This document shows positions 34,320 through 43,247 of a stretch of DNA of 64,000 bases, piece after piece. How positions within the stretch are numbered: position 1 is the first letter of the stretch; each line of letters starts with the position of its first letter. This DNA comes from Collinsella sp. OM04-5 (GTDB lineage Bacteria > Actinomycetota > Coriobacteriia > Coriobacteriales > Coriobacteriaceae), in contig NZ_QSUU01000010.1 of the NCBI RefSeq assembly GCF_003439125.1, forward strand, positions 37,833 through 101,832, given 5' to 3'. The translations under genes and the position numbers were made by a program. The notes under the pieces are model-generated. The model searched no databases. It saw only the letters and a program-made list of their open reading frames with translations, and had not been told where the DNA came from.

Positions 34320-35066
34320 CTAGAAAAGGAAGCCGATGGAGATAAGGGCGATACTGACGATAAGTACGGCGATATCCAGGCCTTTGATGGGGTAGCGCTT
34401 ATACGAACTCGCACGCGTGCGCAGGTAGAAGCCGCGCTGCTCGGCGGCAAGCGCGGTGGCATCGGTCTTGCCCACGCTCGAAATAAGCAGTGTCACGCAC
34501 AGCGGCAGCATGAGCTTGAGTTTCTTGACGGGATTCTTAGTGTCGTATTCTACGCCGCGTGCAGTCTGCGCCTCCATGATGGCGTTCATTTCCTGGCCAA
34601 ATACCGGCACAAAGCGCAGCGCCGTGGTAAAGGTGAAGGCATAGCGATATGGCACGTGCAGCACCTCGACGCAGGCGTTGGCGAGGTCGTTGAGCTTGGT
34701 CACCATAAGCATGAGGATGAGCGGCAGCGCCACGCCCAACAGACGCAGGCAGGCCTTTGTTCCGGTGATGAGGCCCTCGTCGGTGACAAAGCCCCACACC
34801 ACGTTGCCATCGCGCATAAAGGCCAGCTGGAGCACCAGCATGATAAGCGCGAGCGAAATCAGCAACTTGAGTAGCGAGAACAGACGGTTGACGACGCCGG
34901 CATAGGCACCCAGTACAAGGGTGAGTGCCAAAAAGCCCAGCAGCGCCACGTAGGTGTCGGACAAGAAGATGCCGATGATGATGGCGGCGGCGAGGCCCAG
35001 TTTGATGACGGGGTTCAGGCGATGCAGCAGCGTATCGCCCGGCATGTAGTCGATGACGTTAACCAC
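34320..35066 (-). CDS. ECF transporter T component (CbiQ/EcfT family)
   Basis: 248-residue membrane protein with about five spans. It holds the coupling signature AQTARGVEYD (Ala-Arg-Gly motif), which docks onto the ATPases, and a following helical region. It starts at GTG 35066, overlapping the ATPase stop by 8 bases, so it is translationally coupled. It completes a dedicated S-A-T ECF transporter. See the S component and the Trp leader for the proposed substrate. Confidence 0.9.
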   Translation of the reverse strand: MVNVIDYMPGDTLLHRLNPVIKLGLAAAIIIGIFLSDTYVALLGFLALTLVLGAYAGVVNRLFSLLKLLISLALIMLVLQLAFMRDGNVVWGFVTDEGLITGTKACLRLLGVALPLILMLMVTKLNDLANACVEVLHVPYRYAFTFTTALRFVPVFGQEMNAIMEAQTARGVEYDTKNPVKKLKLMLPLCVTLLISSVGKTDATALAAEQRGFYLRTRASSYKRYPIKGLDIAVLIVSIALISIGFLF

Positions 35067-36810
35067 GGCGGTCCATCTCCTCGGTAATACGAACGATATC
35101 GGTGACCTCACTCACCTGCGCAAAGGCAGGCGAGACGGAGGATGCCAGGCGGCGTGAGAGTTCAATGACCTGGGGCGGCTCGACGTAGGCACGCTGCATG
35201 AGTTCGATGTTCGAAAACAGCTCGTGCGTGCGGCCGCGGTCGAGGATGCGGCCGTTTGCCATTACCACAATGCGCTCGGCAAAATCCGAAACGACTTCCA
35301 TATCGTGGCAGACCATGATAACGGCGCAACCGCGCTCGGCCATGGTGCGCACCGTTTCCATGACGGTCATGCACTCGCGGTAATCAAGGCCGCTCGTGGG
35401 CTCGTCGAGCACGACGATCTTGGGCTCTACGACCACGACAGAGGCGAGTGCCACCATCTGGCGCTGACCGCGCGAAAGCGAGAAAGGTGCCTCATCGGCA
35501 GGCAGGCCAAAGCGGTCGATGACGAGCTGGGCGCGACGCAGGGCCTCGGCGCGGTCCATGCCGCCAAGCTCCAAGCCAAAGGCGACCTCGTCGAGCACGG
35601 TGTCCTTGCAGATCTGACGGTCAGGGTTTTGGAAGAGGGTTGCGACTTCGCGGGCGATACGGCTCGTGGGAACGGCTGCGGTATCCAGTCCCGTGACGCG
35701 CACGCTGCCCGAGGCGGGCTTAAGCAGGCCTGTGAGCAGCTTGGTGAGCGTGGTCTTGCCGGCACCGTTCTGGCCGACGATGCCCACGAGCTCGCCGGGA
35801 TAGAGGGTTAGGTTGAGGTCGTGGACGGCGGCGCCGCCATTGGGATAGGCAAACTCAACATGGTCGAAGGTGAGCACGGGCTCGGCGTCCTTGGCGTGCG
35901 GGCGCAACGACGGTGCGTGCGGTGAGCCGGCGGGTGCCTGAATGTCGCTGCTTGCGTGTGCGGGGTCGACGATGCCCGAAATCAGGCGCTCGGCCTCATC
36001 GACATCCAAGCAAGGGGTACCGCTTACCAGGCCATCGGCCTGGAGGCTATTGAAGATACGCGTGACGCGAGGGCAGTCGACGCCGATGGCACGGAGCTCG
36101 TCGGTATGCGCGAAGACCTCGTGTGGCTCGCCCTGCAGCGCGATTTCGCCCTGGTTGAGCACGAGCACGCGGTTGCAGTACTCCGAGAGCAGGGCGACCT
36201 TTTGCTCAACGACGACGATGGTGATTCCAAGTGCGCGGTTTGCCTCACGTAGCATCTCGAAGACCAACGTGGAGCTGGCGGGGTCGAGTGCCGCGGTGGG
36301 CTCGTCGAGAACCAAGACGCGCGGACGCATAGCGAGGATGGCAGCGATGGCTACCTTTTGCTTCTGTCCGCCCGAGAGGGTGGCGATCTCGCGGTCGCGC
36401 AGGTCGCTGATGCCGACGGTCTCGAGGGTTTCGGTGACGCGCTGCTCAATCTGGTCGTGCGGCACGCCAAAGTTCTCGAGGCCAAAGAGCATCTCATCCT
36501 CAACCACGGAGGCGACCATCTGCGTGTCGATGTCTTGCAGCACGCTGCCGACGATTTGCGACACGTCGGTCAACGAGACCTCGCAGGTGTCGTGGCCGTC
36601 AACCATGACGGACCCAAAGAACGTGCCGGTGTAGTGGTGGGGCACGGCGCCCGACAGGCAGGCGGAAAGCGTGGACTTGCCGGCGCCCGAGGGCCCGATG
36701 ATGCCGATGAAATCTCCCTTGTTCACGCTGAGCGAGATGTGGCTAAGCGCCTGCTCGGTCTGCGTGCCATAGGAGAACGAGACATCGTCGACGTTGATGA
36801 TCGTTTCCAT
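35059..36810 (-). CDS. ECF transporter ATPase, two ABC domains fused
   Basis: 583 residues holding both EcfA subunits in one chain. Domain 1: Walker A GPSGAGKST (about 39-47), signature LSGGQKQ, Walker B VLVLDEPTAALDP. Domain 2: Walker A GQNGAGKTT (about 345), signature LSRGQRQ, Walker B IVVLDEPTSGLDY. A spacer of about 40 residues links them. It powers substrate uptake with the T and S components. ATG 36810 has AAAGG upstream. Fused EcfA-EcfA proteins are common in dedicated transporters. Confidence 0.93.
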   Translation of the reverse strand: METIINVDDVSFSYGTQTEQALSHISLSVNKGDFIGIIGPSGAGKSTLSACLSGAVPHHYTGTFFGSVMVDGHDTCEVSLTDVSQIVGSVLQDIDTQMVASVVEDEMLFGLENFGVPHDQIEQRVTETLETVGISDLRDREIATLSGGQKQKVAIAAILAMRPRVLVLDEPTAALDPASSTLVFEMLREANRALGITIVVVEQKVALLSEYCNRVLVLNQGEIALQGEPHEVFAHTDELRAIGVDCPRVTRIFNSLQADGLVSGTPCLDVDEAERLISGIVDPAHASSDIQAPAGSPHAPSLRPHAKDAEPVLTFDHVEFAYPNGGAAVHDLNLTLYPGELVGIVGQNGAGKTTLTKLLTGLLKPASGSVRVTGLDTAAVPTSRIAREVATLFQNPDRQICKDTVLDEVAFGLELGGMDRAEALRRAQLVIDRFGLPADEAPFSLSRGQRQMVALASVVVVEPKIVVLDEPTSGLDYRECMTVMETVRTMAERGCAVIMVCHDMEVVSDFAERIVVMANGRILDRGRTHELFSNIELMQRAYVEPPQVIELSRRLASSVSPAFAQVSEVTDIVRITEEMDRRG

Positions 36811-36828
36811 GGATACCTTTCATAGTCA

Positions 36829-36895
36829 TTGGGGACGTTCTTTAATGACTAGTCGTTTAAGAACGTCCCCAAGAGCTAGTTGTTTGGGACAGTCT
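36829..36895. repeat. REP-like palindrome with GGGGACGTTCTT arms
   Basis: Perfect 14-base arms (36829-36842 and 36859-36872) enclose 16 bases. Right after it, TTTGGGACAGTCTTTGGTGG (around 36884-36902) is a second half-copy of the same kind. It lies in the gap between the S component and the ATPase gene of one transporter, so it does not necessarily stop transcription. Confidence 0.65.
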
Positions 36896-37022
36896 TTGGT
36901 GGCGAAGCACGGAGACGGCTTTACGAGGGGCTCCAGGTTGGCGCGAAAGAGGAGCGAAGCGTACTTGGGTACGCGAGCGACGAATGAACGCCAAGATGGG
37001 GTGGCTCATAAAGCCGAACGGG

Positions 37023-37592
37023 TTAGTTGAGCTTCAGGGTCTTCTGGATGGGCAAGTAGAGGGCGCCGACCAGAATGGCGTTAAAGACGGCGGTCATGGC
37101 GACGACGGGCAGCATGGCGGCGGCGAGCTCGCCCACCACGCCGAGCATGGCCATCTTGATGACCATGAAGATGACGCCCGAGACAAAGGTGGTCACGAAC
37201 GTCGCGACAATGGCGATGGCGGGCTTGACCTGACCGTTCTTGCCGGCGGCATTGACGATGACGGCCATGAGCATGGCGGCGATGCCCTCGGCGGCAAAAT
37301 CGACGAACGGCGAGGTGGTGGTGATCTGGATCACGGCAGCCGAGATGAGGCCAATGACGAGCGCCTGACCGATGTTGGGGCGAACGACCAGGATGGTGAG
37401 GCAGAAGGCCGAGATGATGAACTCGGGGCTGATCATGCCGCCCGAGATGCCCGAGATTGCCTTGCCGACGGTAAAGTTGAGGATGAAGCCGGCGGCGAGC
37501 AGGATGGCGAGCAGGACGAGGGCGCGGACATCGAGTTTGCCGCGGTCGGCGGTCTGGACGGTGCGGGGCTGGGCGGCGGTGTTCTGAGACAT
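37023..37592 (-). CDS. ECF transporter S component, probably tryptophan-specific
   Basis: 189 residues with six predicted spans (for example LVLLAILLAAGFILNFTVG) and GGMISPEFIISAF. Its own sequence would allow any small substrate. The upstream leader peptide with three consecutive Trp codons and an attenuator (37670-37805) points to tryptophan; the ATPase and T genes follow in the same direction. ATG 37592 has AAAGGA. This assignment is inference from regulation, and a tryptophan precursor or analogue is also possible. Confidence 0.82.
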   Translation of the reverse strand: MSQNTAAQPRTVQTADRGKLDVRALVLLAILLAAGFILNFTVGKAISGISGGMISPEFIISAFCLTILVVRPNIGQALVIGLISAAVIQITTTSPFVDFAAEGIAAMLMAVIVNAAGKNGQVKPAIAIVATFVTTFVSGVIFMVIKMAMLGVVGELAAAMLPVVAMTAVFNAILVGALYLPIQKTLKLN

Positions 37593-37638
37593 GGTGAAAA
37601 TCCTTTCGGAATGGGAGTGCAAGAGAAAAGCGGAGGCG

Positions 37639-37766
37639 CGTGATGCGAATGCGATCGGGCTCGAGATAGAAAAAAGCCCCCGGTCGAAACCGGAGGCCTT
37701 CCAATCACCTAGAGCGCAAAAACAGGCGTGAGGGACTCACTGTCGACCGATCGTATTCGCATCACG
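37639..37766 (-). repeat. 20-base inverted repeat bracketing the Trp terminator
   Basis: The end of the leader peptide coding region (37747-37766) and a segment beyond the terminator (37639-37658) are complementary at 19 of 20 positions. The terminator lies between them, so a long stem could form around it in the full-length transcript. Confidence 0.75.
37670..37699 (-). terminator. Attenuator terminator before the S component
   Basis: On the minus strand GCCTCCGGT pairs with ACCGGGGGC (one G-T), loop TTCG-like, followed by six T. A short antiterminator is possible: TCGACCG inside the terminator (+ strand 37681-37687) can pair with CGGTCGA just before the leader stop (+ strand 37743-37749). 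Confidence 0.8.
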
Positions 37767-37805
37767 CCACCACCAGTTGTTGAGAGACGTCATCGTGTTC
37801 TTCAT
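37737..37805 (-). CDS. Trp-rich leader peptide of the ECF transporter operon
   Basis: 22-residue peptide starting MKNTMTSLNN, then Trp-Trp-Trp (codons 11-13), then RDANTIGRQ and TGA. AAAGGAG lies 8 bases before ATG 37805. Runs of Trp codons followed by a terminator are the hallmark of ribosome-mediated attenuation in trp operons. Here it precedes a transporter. Confidence 0.85.
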   Translation of the reverse strand: MKNTMTSLNNWWWRDANTIGRQ

Positions 37806-37863
37806 GTTGGTGGCTCCTTTCGTGATGCCGTGGCGCGGTCGCACCTAGTTGCTGTTGCGCTGC

Positions 37864-37872
37864 ACTATAGCA
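37864..37872 (-). promoter_or_regulatory. Extended -10 promoter for the Trp leader
   Basis: On the minus strand TGCTATAGT is an extended -10 (TGnTATAGT). Transcription would start around 37856, some 50 bases before the leader ATG. No strong -35 is seen, as is common for extended -10 promoters. Confidence 0.55.
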
Positions 37873-38000
37873 CAGCGAAGTGTATGCGAGGAAATCTTTT
37901 TTGAAAAGATTTCAGGCGGGTTTCCCGTCGGTCAAAAGAGCGGGCTAAGCGGGCGAGGCTGCCATTGCTGCCTCGCCCCCCCCGCTAAGACATGAGGGCC

Positions 38001-39803
38001 TTAGGCCTTCTTGCGACGATAGATCACGTAGGCGCAGACACCGATGATGACGACGGCGCCAACGGCCATGGCGGCCATGTTGTTGCCCTCGGACTTCTCC
38101 TCGGTGACCTCTTCCTCTTCGGCCTCGGGCTCGGCCACGTCCTCATCGGAAAGGGCCTCGTCGGCGTAGGTGATGGACTCGACCAGGCAGTCGTTGTCAG
38201 CATCGTAGTCACTCGGGACGAACTCCTCGGAGAAATCGCCCTCCTGGAGGTAGTCGCGCATCTCCTCGAGCATGGCCTTGCACTTAACATAGGTGTTCTT
38301 GGTTGCAGCCTTGCCGGCCTTGTTGGCCAGGGCGGTGCGGGCTTCGGTGCCTTCTTCGGCCTGCATGGCCTCGTCGACGGTCAGGTTCTGCTCGATGAGC
38401 TCCTTCTGCAGGGCGTCGAGATAGGCGCGGACGCCGGTGGCGCAGTGGTCGCGGTTCTCATAGGCGAGCGTGTTGATGTCCATGAGGACGTAGTTGATGG
38501 AGTTCTCGGGCTCCTCGTTGTTCACGACGTCTTCCTCTTCGCAGTGATCGAAGGAGACATCCTGATCGCTGAAGTAGGGGCTGACCTCGGTGAGCAGTGC
38601 GGAATAGAGGGGGATAGCGACGGAGAACTCGGCGTTGGAGAGCATTTCCCACTGGATGGTCGCGATCTCGGGGTCCATGCCGTGACGGATCTGGAAGGTG
38701 TGGATTTCGGTGTTGCGGTTGGAGCCGATGGCATACGCGCCGTCGGTGTTGGCGTTGAGGCCGGCGACATTCTCGCCGCGAGCGGCGAAGGAACGAATCA
38801 TCTCAAAGGTGTTCCAGTCGGACTTGCCGGGCGTAAAGAACAGCGGCTGCATTTCGTGGACCAGGGCGCCGGTCGTCGCGCGAGCGTCTTCGCGCTCGTC
38901 CTTGACGATCTTGTAGTCGGTGCCCTCAGCAAGCGGAGCCATGAAGTAATCGCGGCCCTGGATATAGCGCGACCACTGGTGCATGCCGGCCTCGCCAATC
39001 TCCTCGCCGTAGGTCTTGGCGACGTCGAACTTGCCGTCGGTGTACTCGGCAAAGCCCTTCTCCTTAGGCATAGACTCGATGCCCTCGGAGTGGAGGCAGT
39101 TCTCGGTGTCGTCGAGGTCGACGTCATAGGTGAGGTTGCCGATGTTGGGGTTGAGCGAGGCGATATCGTCAGTGAGCCTCATGGCGATCCACTGATGGCC
39201 GGAAAGCGCTGCAAACAACCAGGTCTCGTTGTTGTCGGCAATGATGATCTGGTCGTTGGAGCAGACGCCCTGCTCGTCAATCAGGCTGCCGAGGAGCTCG
39301 ACACCCTCGCGGGCCGTGGCACTCTCGCCCAGAATGACGCTGGCGTAGTTGTATTCGCCAATGCCAGTCTCCTCGGTGATGGGGTCGGCCTCTTCGGCCT
39401 TCTCGTTATAGGAGGTGCTCAACGTGGCAGAGCAGGAGACACCCTTCTCGTTGATGCCTGCCTCGGAATATGCGTCGTAGCGATCTTCCCACTGCGAGGG
39501 GTTGTCGCGAACGAAGGTGTAGCGGTAGGTTGCGCCCTTGGACTTGTACTCAAAACCGGACTCGACCGAGGTGTACTCGTTGCCGTCCTTGTGTGCGGGC
39601 TCAATGCCAAAGTGCTTGATGTAGCGCGGACCGAAGTCCTCGGAACGGCCGTAGTACGTGTTGCCGTCTGCCGTGAGCTTGCTGCCCATGTAGATCTGGG
39701 TGCAGGCGAGTGCCGAAGTCGGCATGGCCATGATAGCCGCTGCTCCAAACGCAAGGCCGCAGCCGAGCTTCTTGAGCGTGTTGACAGGATGAGTAAACCT
39801 CAT
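38001..39803 (-). CDS. Secreted C69 family dipeptidase, membrane-anchored
   Basis: 600 residues. The signal region ends in TSALA and exposes the catalytic N-terminal Cys 34 (ALACTQIYMGSKLTADG), as in PepD-type Ntn hydrolases of family C69. The conserved YYGRSEDFGP follows. The C terminus has an acidic spacer, one transmembrane helix (about 576-595) and a basic tail (YRRKKA), so it is displayed at the cell surface. It cleaves dipeptides. GGGAGGG precedes ATG 39803. It is a typical Coriobacteriia surface peptidase. Confidence 0.88.
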   Translation of the reverse strand: MRFTHPVNTLKKLGCGLAFGAAAIMAMPTSALACTQIYMGSKLTADGNTYYGRSEDFGPRYIKHFGIEPAHKDGNEYTSVESGFEYKSKGATYRYTFVRDNPSQWEDRYDAYSEAGINEKGVSCSATLSTSYNEKAEEADPITEETGIGEYNYASVILGESATAREGVELLGSLIDEQGVCSNDQIIIADNNETWLFAALSGHQWIAMRLTDDIASLNPNIGNLTYDVDLDDTENCLHSEGIESMPKEKGFAEYTDGKFDVAKTYGEEIGEAGMHQWSRYIQGRDYFMAPLAEGTDYKIVKDEREDARATTGALVHEMQPLFFTPGKSDWNTFEMIRSFAARGENVAGLNANTDGAYAIGSNRNTEIHTFQIRHGMDPEIATIQWEMLSNAEFSVAIPLYSALLTEVSPYFSDQDVSFDHCEEEDVVNNEEPENSINYVLMDINTLAYENRDHCATGVRAYLDALQKELIEQNLTVDEAMQAEEGTEARTALANKAGKAATKNTYVKCKAMLEEMRDYLQEGDFSEEFVPSDYDADNDCLVESITYADEALSDEDVAEPEAEEEEVTEEKSEGNNMAAMAVGAVVIIGVCAYVIYRRKKA

Positions 39804-40028
39804 AATCCCTCCCAACTGTTGAAACCCCGCGAAACCGTACGGAGTTTCAGCTAATAAATACATCTACTAGCCTAAAGGAAGTGTAAAGAGTATTCACTCG
39901 ACAACAGCCTTTGCTCGATGAGCGTGAAGAAATATACGATGAACGGATAATAATACTCATTTTATGGCTTTAGTTAAATAAAGGCACCCTGCATTTACTG
40001 TAGCTGAATAAAGCATTAGACGGCGGTC

Positions 40029-40078
40029 AAAAAGAAAACTCTCCCGCTGTTTAGGATTTGCATAAACAGCGGGAGAGT
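40029..40078 (-). terminator. Rho-independent terminator of the lipid kinase/small protein operon
   Basis: A perfect 16-bp stem (40038-40053 with 40063-40078) is followed on the minus strand by TTTTCTTTTTG. The stretch 39804-40111 otherwise has no gene; a promoter for the C69 gene must lie there, but none stands out. Confidence 0.9.
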
Positions 40079-40111
40079 CGATAACTGGATGAATATCATA
40101 CCAATGTGGAT

Positions 40112-40204
40112 TTACTTCTTTCGGCGGTGAATCACGTTGATGGCGTAACCGACGAGCATGGCCAAGACGATGACAATAAAGCCGATCAGGGGATTGTCGT
40201 TCAT
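40112..40204 (-). CDS. 30-residue single-span membrane protein
   Basis: Starts MNDNPLIGFIVIVLAMLVGY, a single hydrophobic helix, and ends with NVIHRRKK, a basic tail that should stay inside. GGAGG lies 5 bases before ATG 40204. It begins 10 bases after the stop of the lipid-kinase-like gene and is followed by a strong terminator, so it is a genuine operon member likely missed by automatic annotation. Function unknown. Confidence 0.75.
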   Translation of the reverse strand: MNDNPLIGFIVIVLAMLVGYAINVIHRRKK

Positions 40205-40213
40205 AGGGTCCTC

Positions 40214-41131
40214 CTATTTTCCGAGCGGGGAGAATTCGTCGACGATGAGGTCGAGGCATTGCGGAAGCGCGCGGGCTCCAAAGACGCCCGAATTGCTGGA
40301 GATAATCTCGCCATCGAACTGCATGCCCAGTGACGGGGTGCAGGTGATCTTGGCTTCCTTGGTCTGGATGATCTTGAACTGTGGGCGCCCGAGTACCTTG
40401 CCGGCGGGGTCAAGCGCAGCGGTGATCACGGTAGGCAGCAGCTGCACGGTGCGCACGGGTTCGATGACCGCAATGTCGACCATGCCGTCGTTCATGCGGC
40501 AGTTGGGGAACAGGTTGATGTCGTTTTGGATGACCGAGGTGTTGCCGGCCATGCAGCAGATGCCATCGAGCTCCTCGACAATGCCGTCATGCTCGATGGT
40601 AAAGTGCGCCACCGTGGGGTTGGGCGTGGCGACCGCGGAGAGGAAGTAGGCGATCTCGCCGATGTCGTTTTTGGTAGGGGCGGCCTTCATCATGATCTCG
40701 GCGTCGAAGCCCGAGCCGGCGATGATGATAAAGCCGTGGCGCTTTTCGTTGCCGTTCTCGTCGAGCCAAAAGAGCTCGCCCATGTCCACTTTGACCGTGC
40801 GACCGGCACGGCAGGCCTTGGCAAGTGCCGCTGCCTCGGGGGCATTACCGATGTTGTTAAAGAACAGGCAGGCTGTGCCGGAGGGGAAGACGAGCGTGGG
40901 GACGCCGCATCCGCGCATTTGGTCGAGTACGTTGGAGACGGTGCCGTCGCCGCCCGAAATCACCACGCGATCAAACTCGCGCACGTCTGCCACGGCGTCT
41001 TCGGGTTCCATGCCATCGCCGATAAAACGCATCACGACCTCGTCGCCGCCCTGCGCGAGGGCGTGCGTGAATGCGTAGATTTCATCTGAGCTGGGGCCCG
41101 ATGCCGGGTTGTGGATGATAAGGCAGCGCAT
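40214..41131 (-). CDS. Diacylglycerol/lipid kinase family protein (YegS-like)
   Basis: 305 residues with the catalytic domain of the diacylglycerol kinase family: start MRCLIIHNPASGP, the GGDGTVSNVLDQM motif near residue 60, and a C-terminal MVDIAVIEPV block. Phosphorylates a membrane lipid such as diacylglycerol, or a sphingosine-like lipid; the substrate is not readable. Only a weak ribosome-binding site lies before ATG 41131. The small membrane protein downstream is in the same transcript. Confidence 0.88.
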   Translation of the reverse strand: MRCLIIHNPASGPSSDEIYAFTHALAQGGDEVVMRFIGDGMEPEDAVADVREFDRVVISGGDGTVSNVLDQMRGCGVPTLVFPSGTACLFFNNIGNAPEAAALAKACRAGRTVKVDMGELFWLDENGNEKRHGFIIIAGSGFDAEIMMKAAPTKNDIGEIAYFLSAVATPNPTVAHFTIEHDGIVEELDGICCMAGNTSVIQNDINLFPNCRMNDGMVDIAVIEPVRTVQLLPTVITAALDPAGKVLGRPQFKIIQTKEAKITCTPSLGMQFDGEIISSNSGVFGARALPQCLDLIVDEFSPLGK

Positions 41132-41229
41132 ACTTACGTTCCCGTTCTGTGACTAACCGAGTATAGTTGTAAGGCAATGCCGATATCCTACCCGTGTTTT
41201 TCGGGCCTAACCTTATTCGATGGGTTGAT

Positions 41230-42363
41230 ATGTACATTTCCACACATCAGGCTCTACTCGACTTTTGTCAGCGCGCCCGTGAGTTTGACGCGATTGCCGT
41301 CGATACCGAGTTTTTGCGCGAGCGCACGTTCCATCCGCGCCTGTGCCTGGTCCAGATTGCCACTCCTGCCGAGAGCGTCGCGGTTGATCCGCTGGTGATC
41401 GACGACCTGTCTCCCTTGGCCGAACTCATGGCCGACGAGAGCGTGACCAAGGTGTTCCATGCTTGCTCGCAGGACATGGAAGTTATGCTTCATACCGTAG
41501 GCGTGTTGCCGCGTCCGATTTTTGACACGCAGGTGGCCGCCGCCTTTTTAGGCGAGCGCCAGCAGATTTCCTACGGCGCGCTCGTGCAGACGTTTTGCGG
41601 CGTCTCGCTGCCCAAGACTGAGTCGCTGACCGACTGGTCGCGTCGCCCGCTGACCGATAAGCAGATTGAGTACGCGATCGATGACGTCAAGTACCTGATC
41701 GTCGCCTATACCGAGATGATGAGCCGTCTGCGCGAGCTGGGCCGCGTGGACTGGGTACTCGACGAGTTGCGCCCGCTGGCTGACGAGTCGCACTATCGCG
41801 CCGATCGCCACGAGGCGTTCCGCAAGGTCAAGCGCATCAATTCGTGCAGCCGTCACCAGCTGGGTATCGCGCGCGAGCTCGCCGCCTGGCGCGAGGACCG
41901 CGCCGAGCGCCGTAACATCCCGCGCAAGTGGGTCATGTCCGACGACACGCTGCTTGCGCTCGTTAAGCGCAATCCCGTCCGCGTTGAGGAGTTCCGTAGC
42001 ATTCGCGGTACCGACCAGCTGGGGGAGCGCGACGTGGACGGTGCGCTCATGGCCATCAAGCGCGGCGCGAGCTGCCCGCACGATCGCCTGCCGCTCATGG
42101 TGCGCGGACACCGTCAGATCTCGCCGGAGCTGGAGAGCGTGACGGACCTGATGTATGCGCTCATCCGCCTGGTTGCCGAGCGCTCGGGGGTGGCGACCTC
42201 GGTCATTGCCTCGCGCGATGACCTGGCCGATTACATCGAGCATCCTGAGCAAAGCCCCCTGCGCGAAGGCTGGCGTTTTGAGCTTGTGGGTTCGCGCCTG
42301 GACGATCTGCTTTCCGGCAATATGGGGCTCACCGTGAAGGACGGAAAGATTGAGTTGTTATAG
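41230..42363 (+). CDS. rnd: Ribonuclease D
   Basis: 377-residue 3'-5' exoribonuclease of the DEDD family. Exo I motif VDTEF (Asp 25, Glu 27), Exo II FHACSQDMEVM, and Exo III YAIDDVKYLIVAY are in place, and two HRDC-like helical regions follow (around 210-290 and 300-360). Trims tRNA and other small RNA 3' ends. ATG 41230 is chosen as it starts at the conserved region. The next gene begins 64 bases downstream. Confidence 0.92.
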   Translation: MYISTHQALLDFCQRAREFDAIAVDTEFLRERTFHPRLCLVQIATPAESVAVDPLVIDDLSPLAELMADESVTKVFHACSQDMEVMLHTVGVLPRPIFDTQVAAAFLGERQQISYGALVQTFCGVSLPKTESLTDWSRRPLTDKQIEYAIDDVKYLIVAYTEMMSRLRELGRVDWVLDELRPLADESHYRADRHEAFRKVKRINSCSRHQLGIARELAAWREDRAERRNIPRKWVMSDDTLLALVKRNPVRVEEFRSIRGTDQLGERDVDGALMAIKRGASCPHDRLPLMVRGHRQISPELESVTDLMYALIRLVAERSGVATSVIASRDDLADYIEHPEQSPLREGWRFELVGSRLDDLLSGNMGLTVKDGKIELL

Positions 42364-42427
42364 GGAAGCCTAGTCTGCTGAGTGGGTAGAATGCCTCCAA
42401 CGTGTAACTCGATTTGGAGGAATTCGC

Positions 42428-43132
42428 ATGCCCTATTACTATGGATATGGCTTTGGCATCGACCCGCTGTACCTGCTGGTTGTTCTTGTCTGCACGGTGC
42501 TTGGCCTTGCTGCGCAGAGCTATATCAATTCGACGTACAAGACGTGGTCCAAGGTTCGCTCGGACGGCGACACGGGTGCCACGGTCGCTCGCCGCATGCT
42601 CGACGCCAACGGTTGCAACGCCGTGGGTATCAAGGGCGTCGCCGGTGAGCTCACCGACCATTACAACCCGCAGGACAATAACCTGTATCTGTCGGATTCC
42701 AACCGTTCGGGCGGCTCGGTCGCAAGCGTTGCTGTCGCTTGTCACGAGGCAGGCCATGCCGCGCAGCGTCAAAGCGGCTATGCCATGATGAAGGTACGCA
42801 CCGCCCTCGTGCCGGTCGTCAACTTTACCCAGAACACTTGGACCATCGTGCTGCTCATGGGCCTGTTTATGAACATCGCGGGACTCACGACCCTCGCACT
42901 GATCTTCTTCTCGTTTAGCGTGCTGTTCCAACTGGTTACGCTACCGGTCGAGATTGATGCTAGTCGGCGCGCCGTGGCGTATATTGAGCAGTCGGGTATG
43001 AGCTCCCAGCAGGTCAACGGTGCCAAGAAGGTGCTGACGGCCGCCGCGCTTACCTATGTGGCTGCGGCGCTCACCTCGATTATTCAGCTGCTCTATCTTA
43101 TGGCTCGATACAACAGAAACTCCAACCGATAA
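42428..43132 (+). CDS. Zinc-dependent membrane metallopeptidase (Zn_peptidase_2)
   Basis: 234 residues, with a first membrane helix (about 10-30), the zinc-binding CHEAGHAAQ (His 106, Glu 107, His 110) in a helix, then three further hydrophobic spans. It belongs to the YugP/zinc metallopeptidase family, whose substrates are unknown. Spacing to rnd is 64 bases; GGAGG precedes ATG 42428. Confidence 0.9.
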   Translation: MPYYYGYGFGIDPLYLLVVLVCTVLGLAAQSYINSTYKTWSKVRSDGDTGATVARRMLDANGCNAVGIKGVAGELTDHYNPQDNNLYLSDSNRSGGSVASVAVACHEAGHAAQRQSGYAMMKVRTALVPVVNFTQNTWTIVLLMGLFMNIAGLTTLALIFFSFSVLFQLVTLPVEIDASRRAVAYIEQSGMSSQQVNGAKKVLTAAALTYVAAALTSIIQLLYLMARYNRNSNR

Positions 43133-43247
43133 CAAATTGGGTCGCTGGGCGCCGCGGGGATTCGTGTCCTCGCGGCGCTGTACTATGTGTTGGACTTGAA
43201 TTTGCGCAGGGCCGAAGCCCTTGTGCACGATGACGAAAGGAGGCTGC

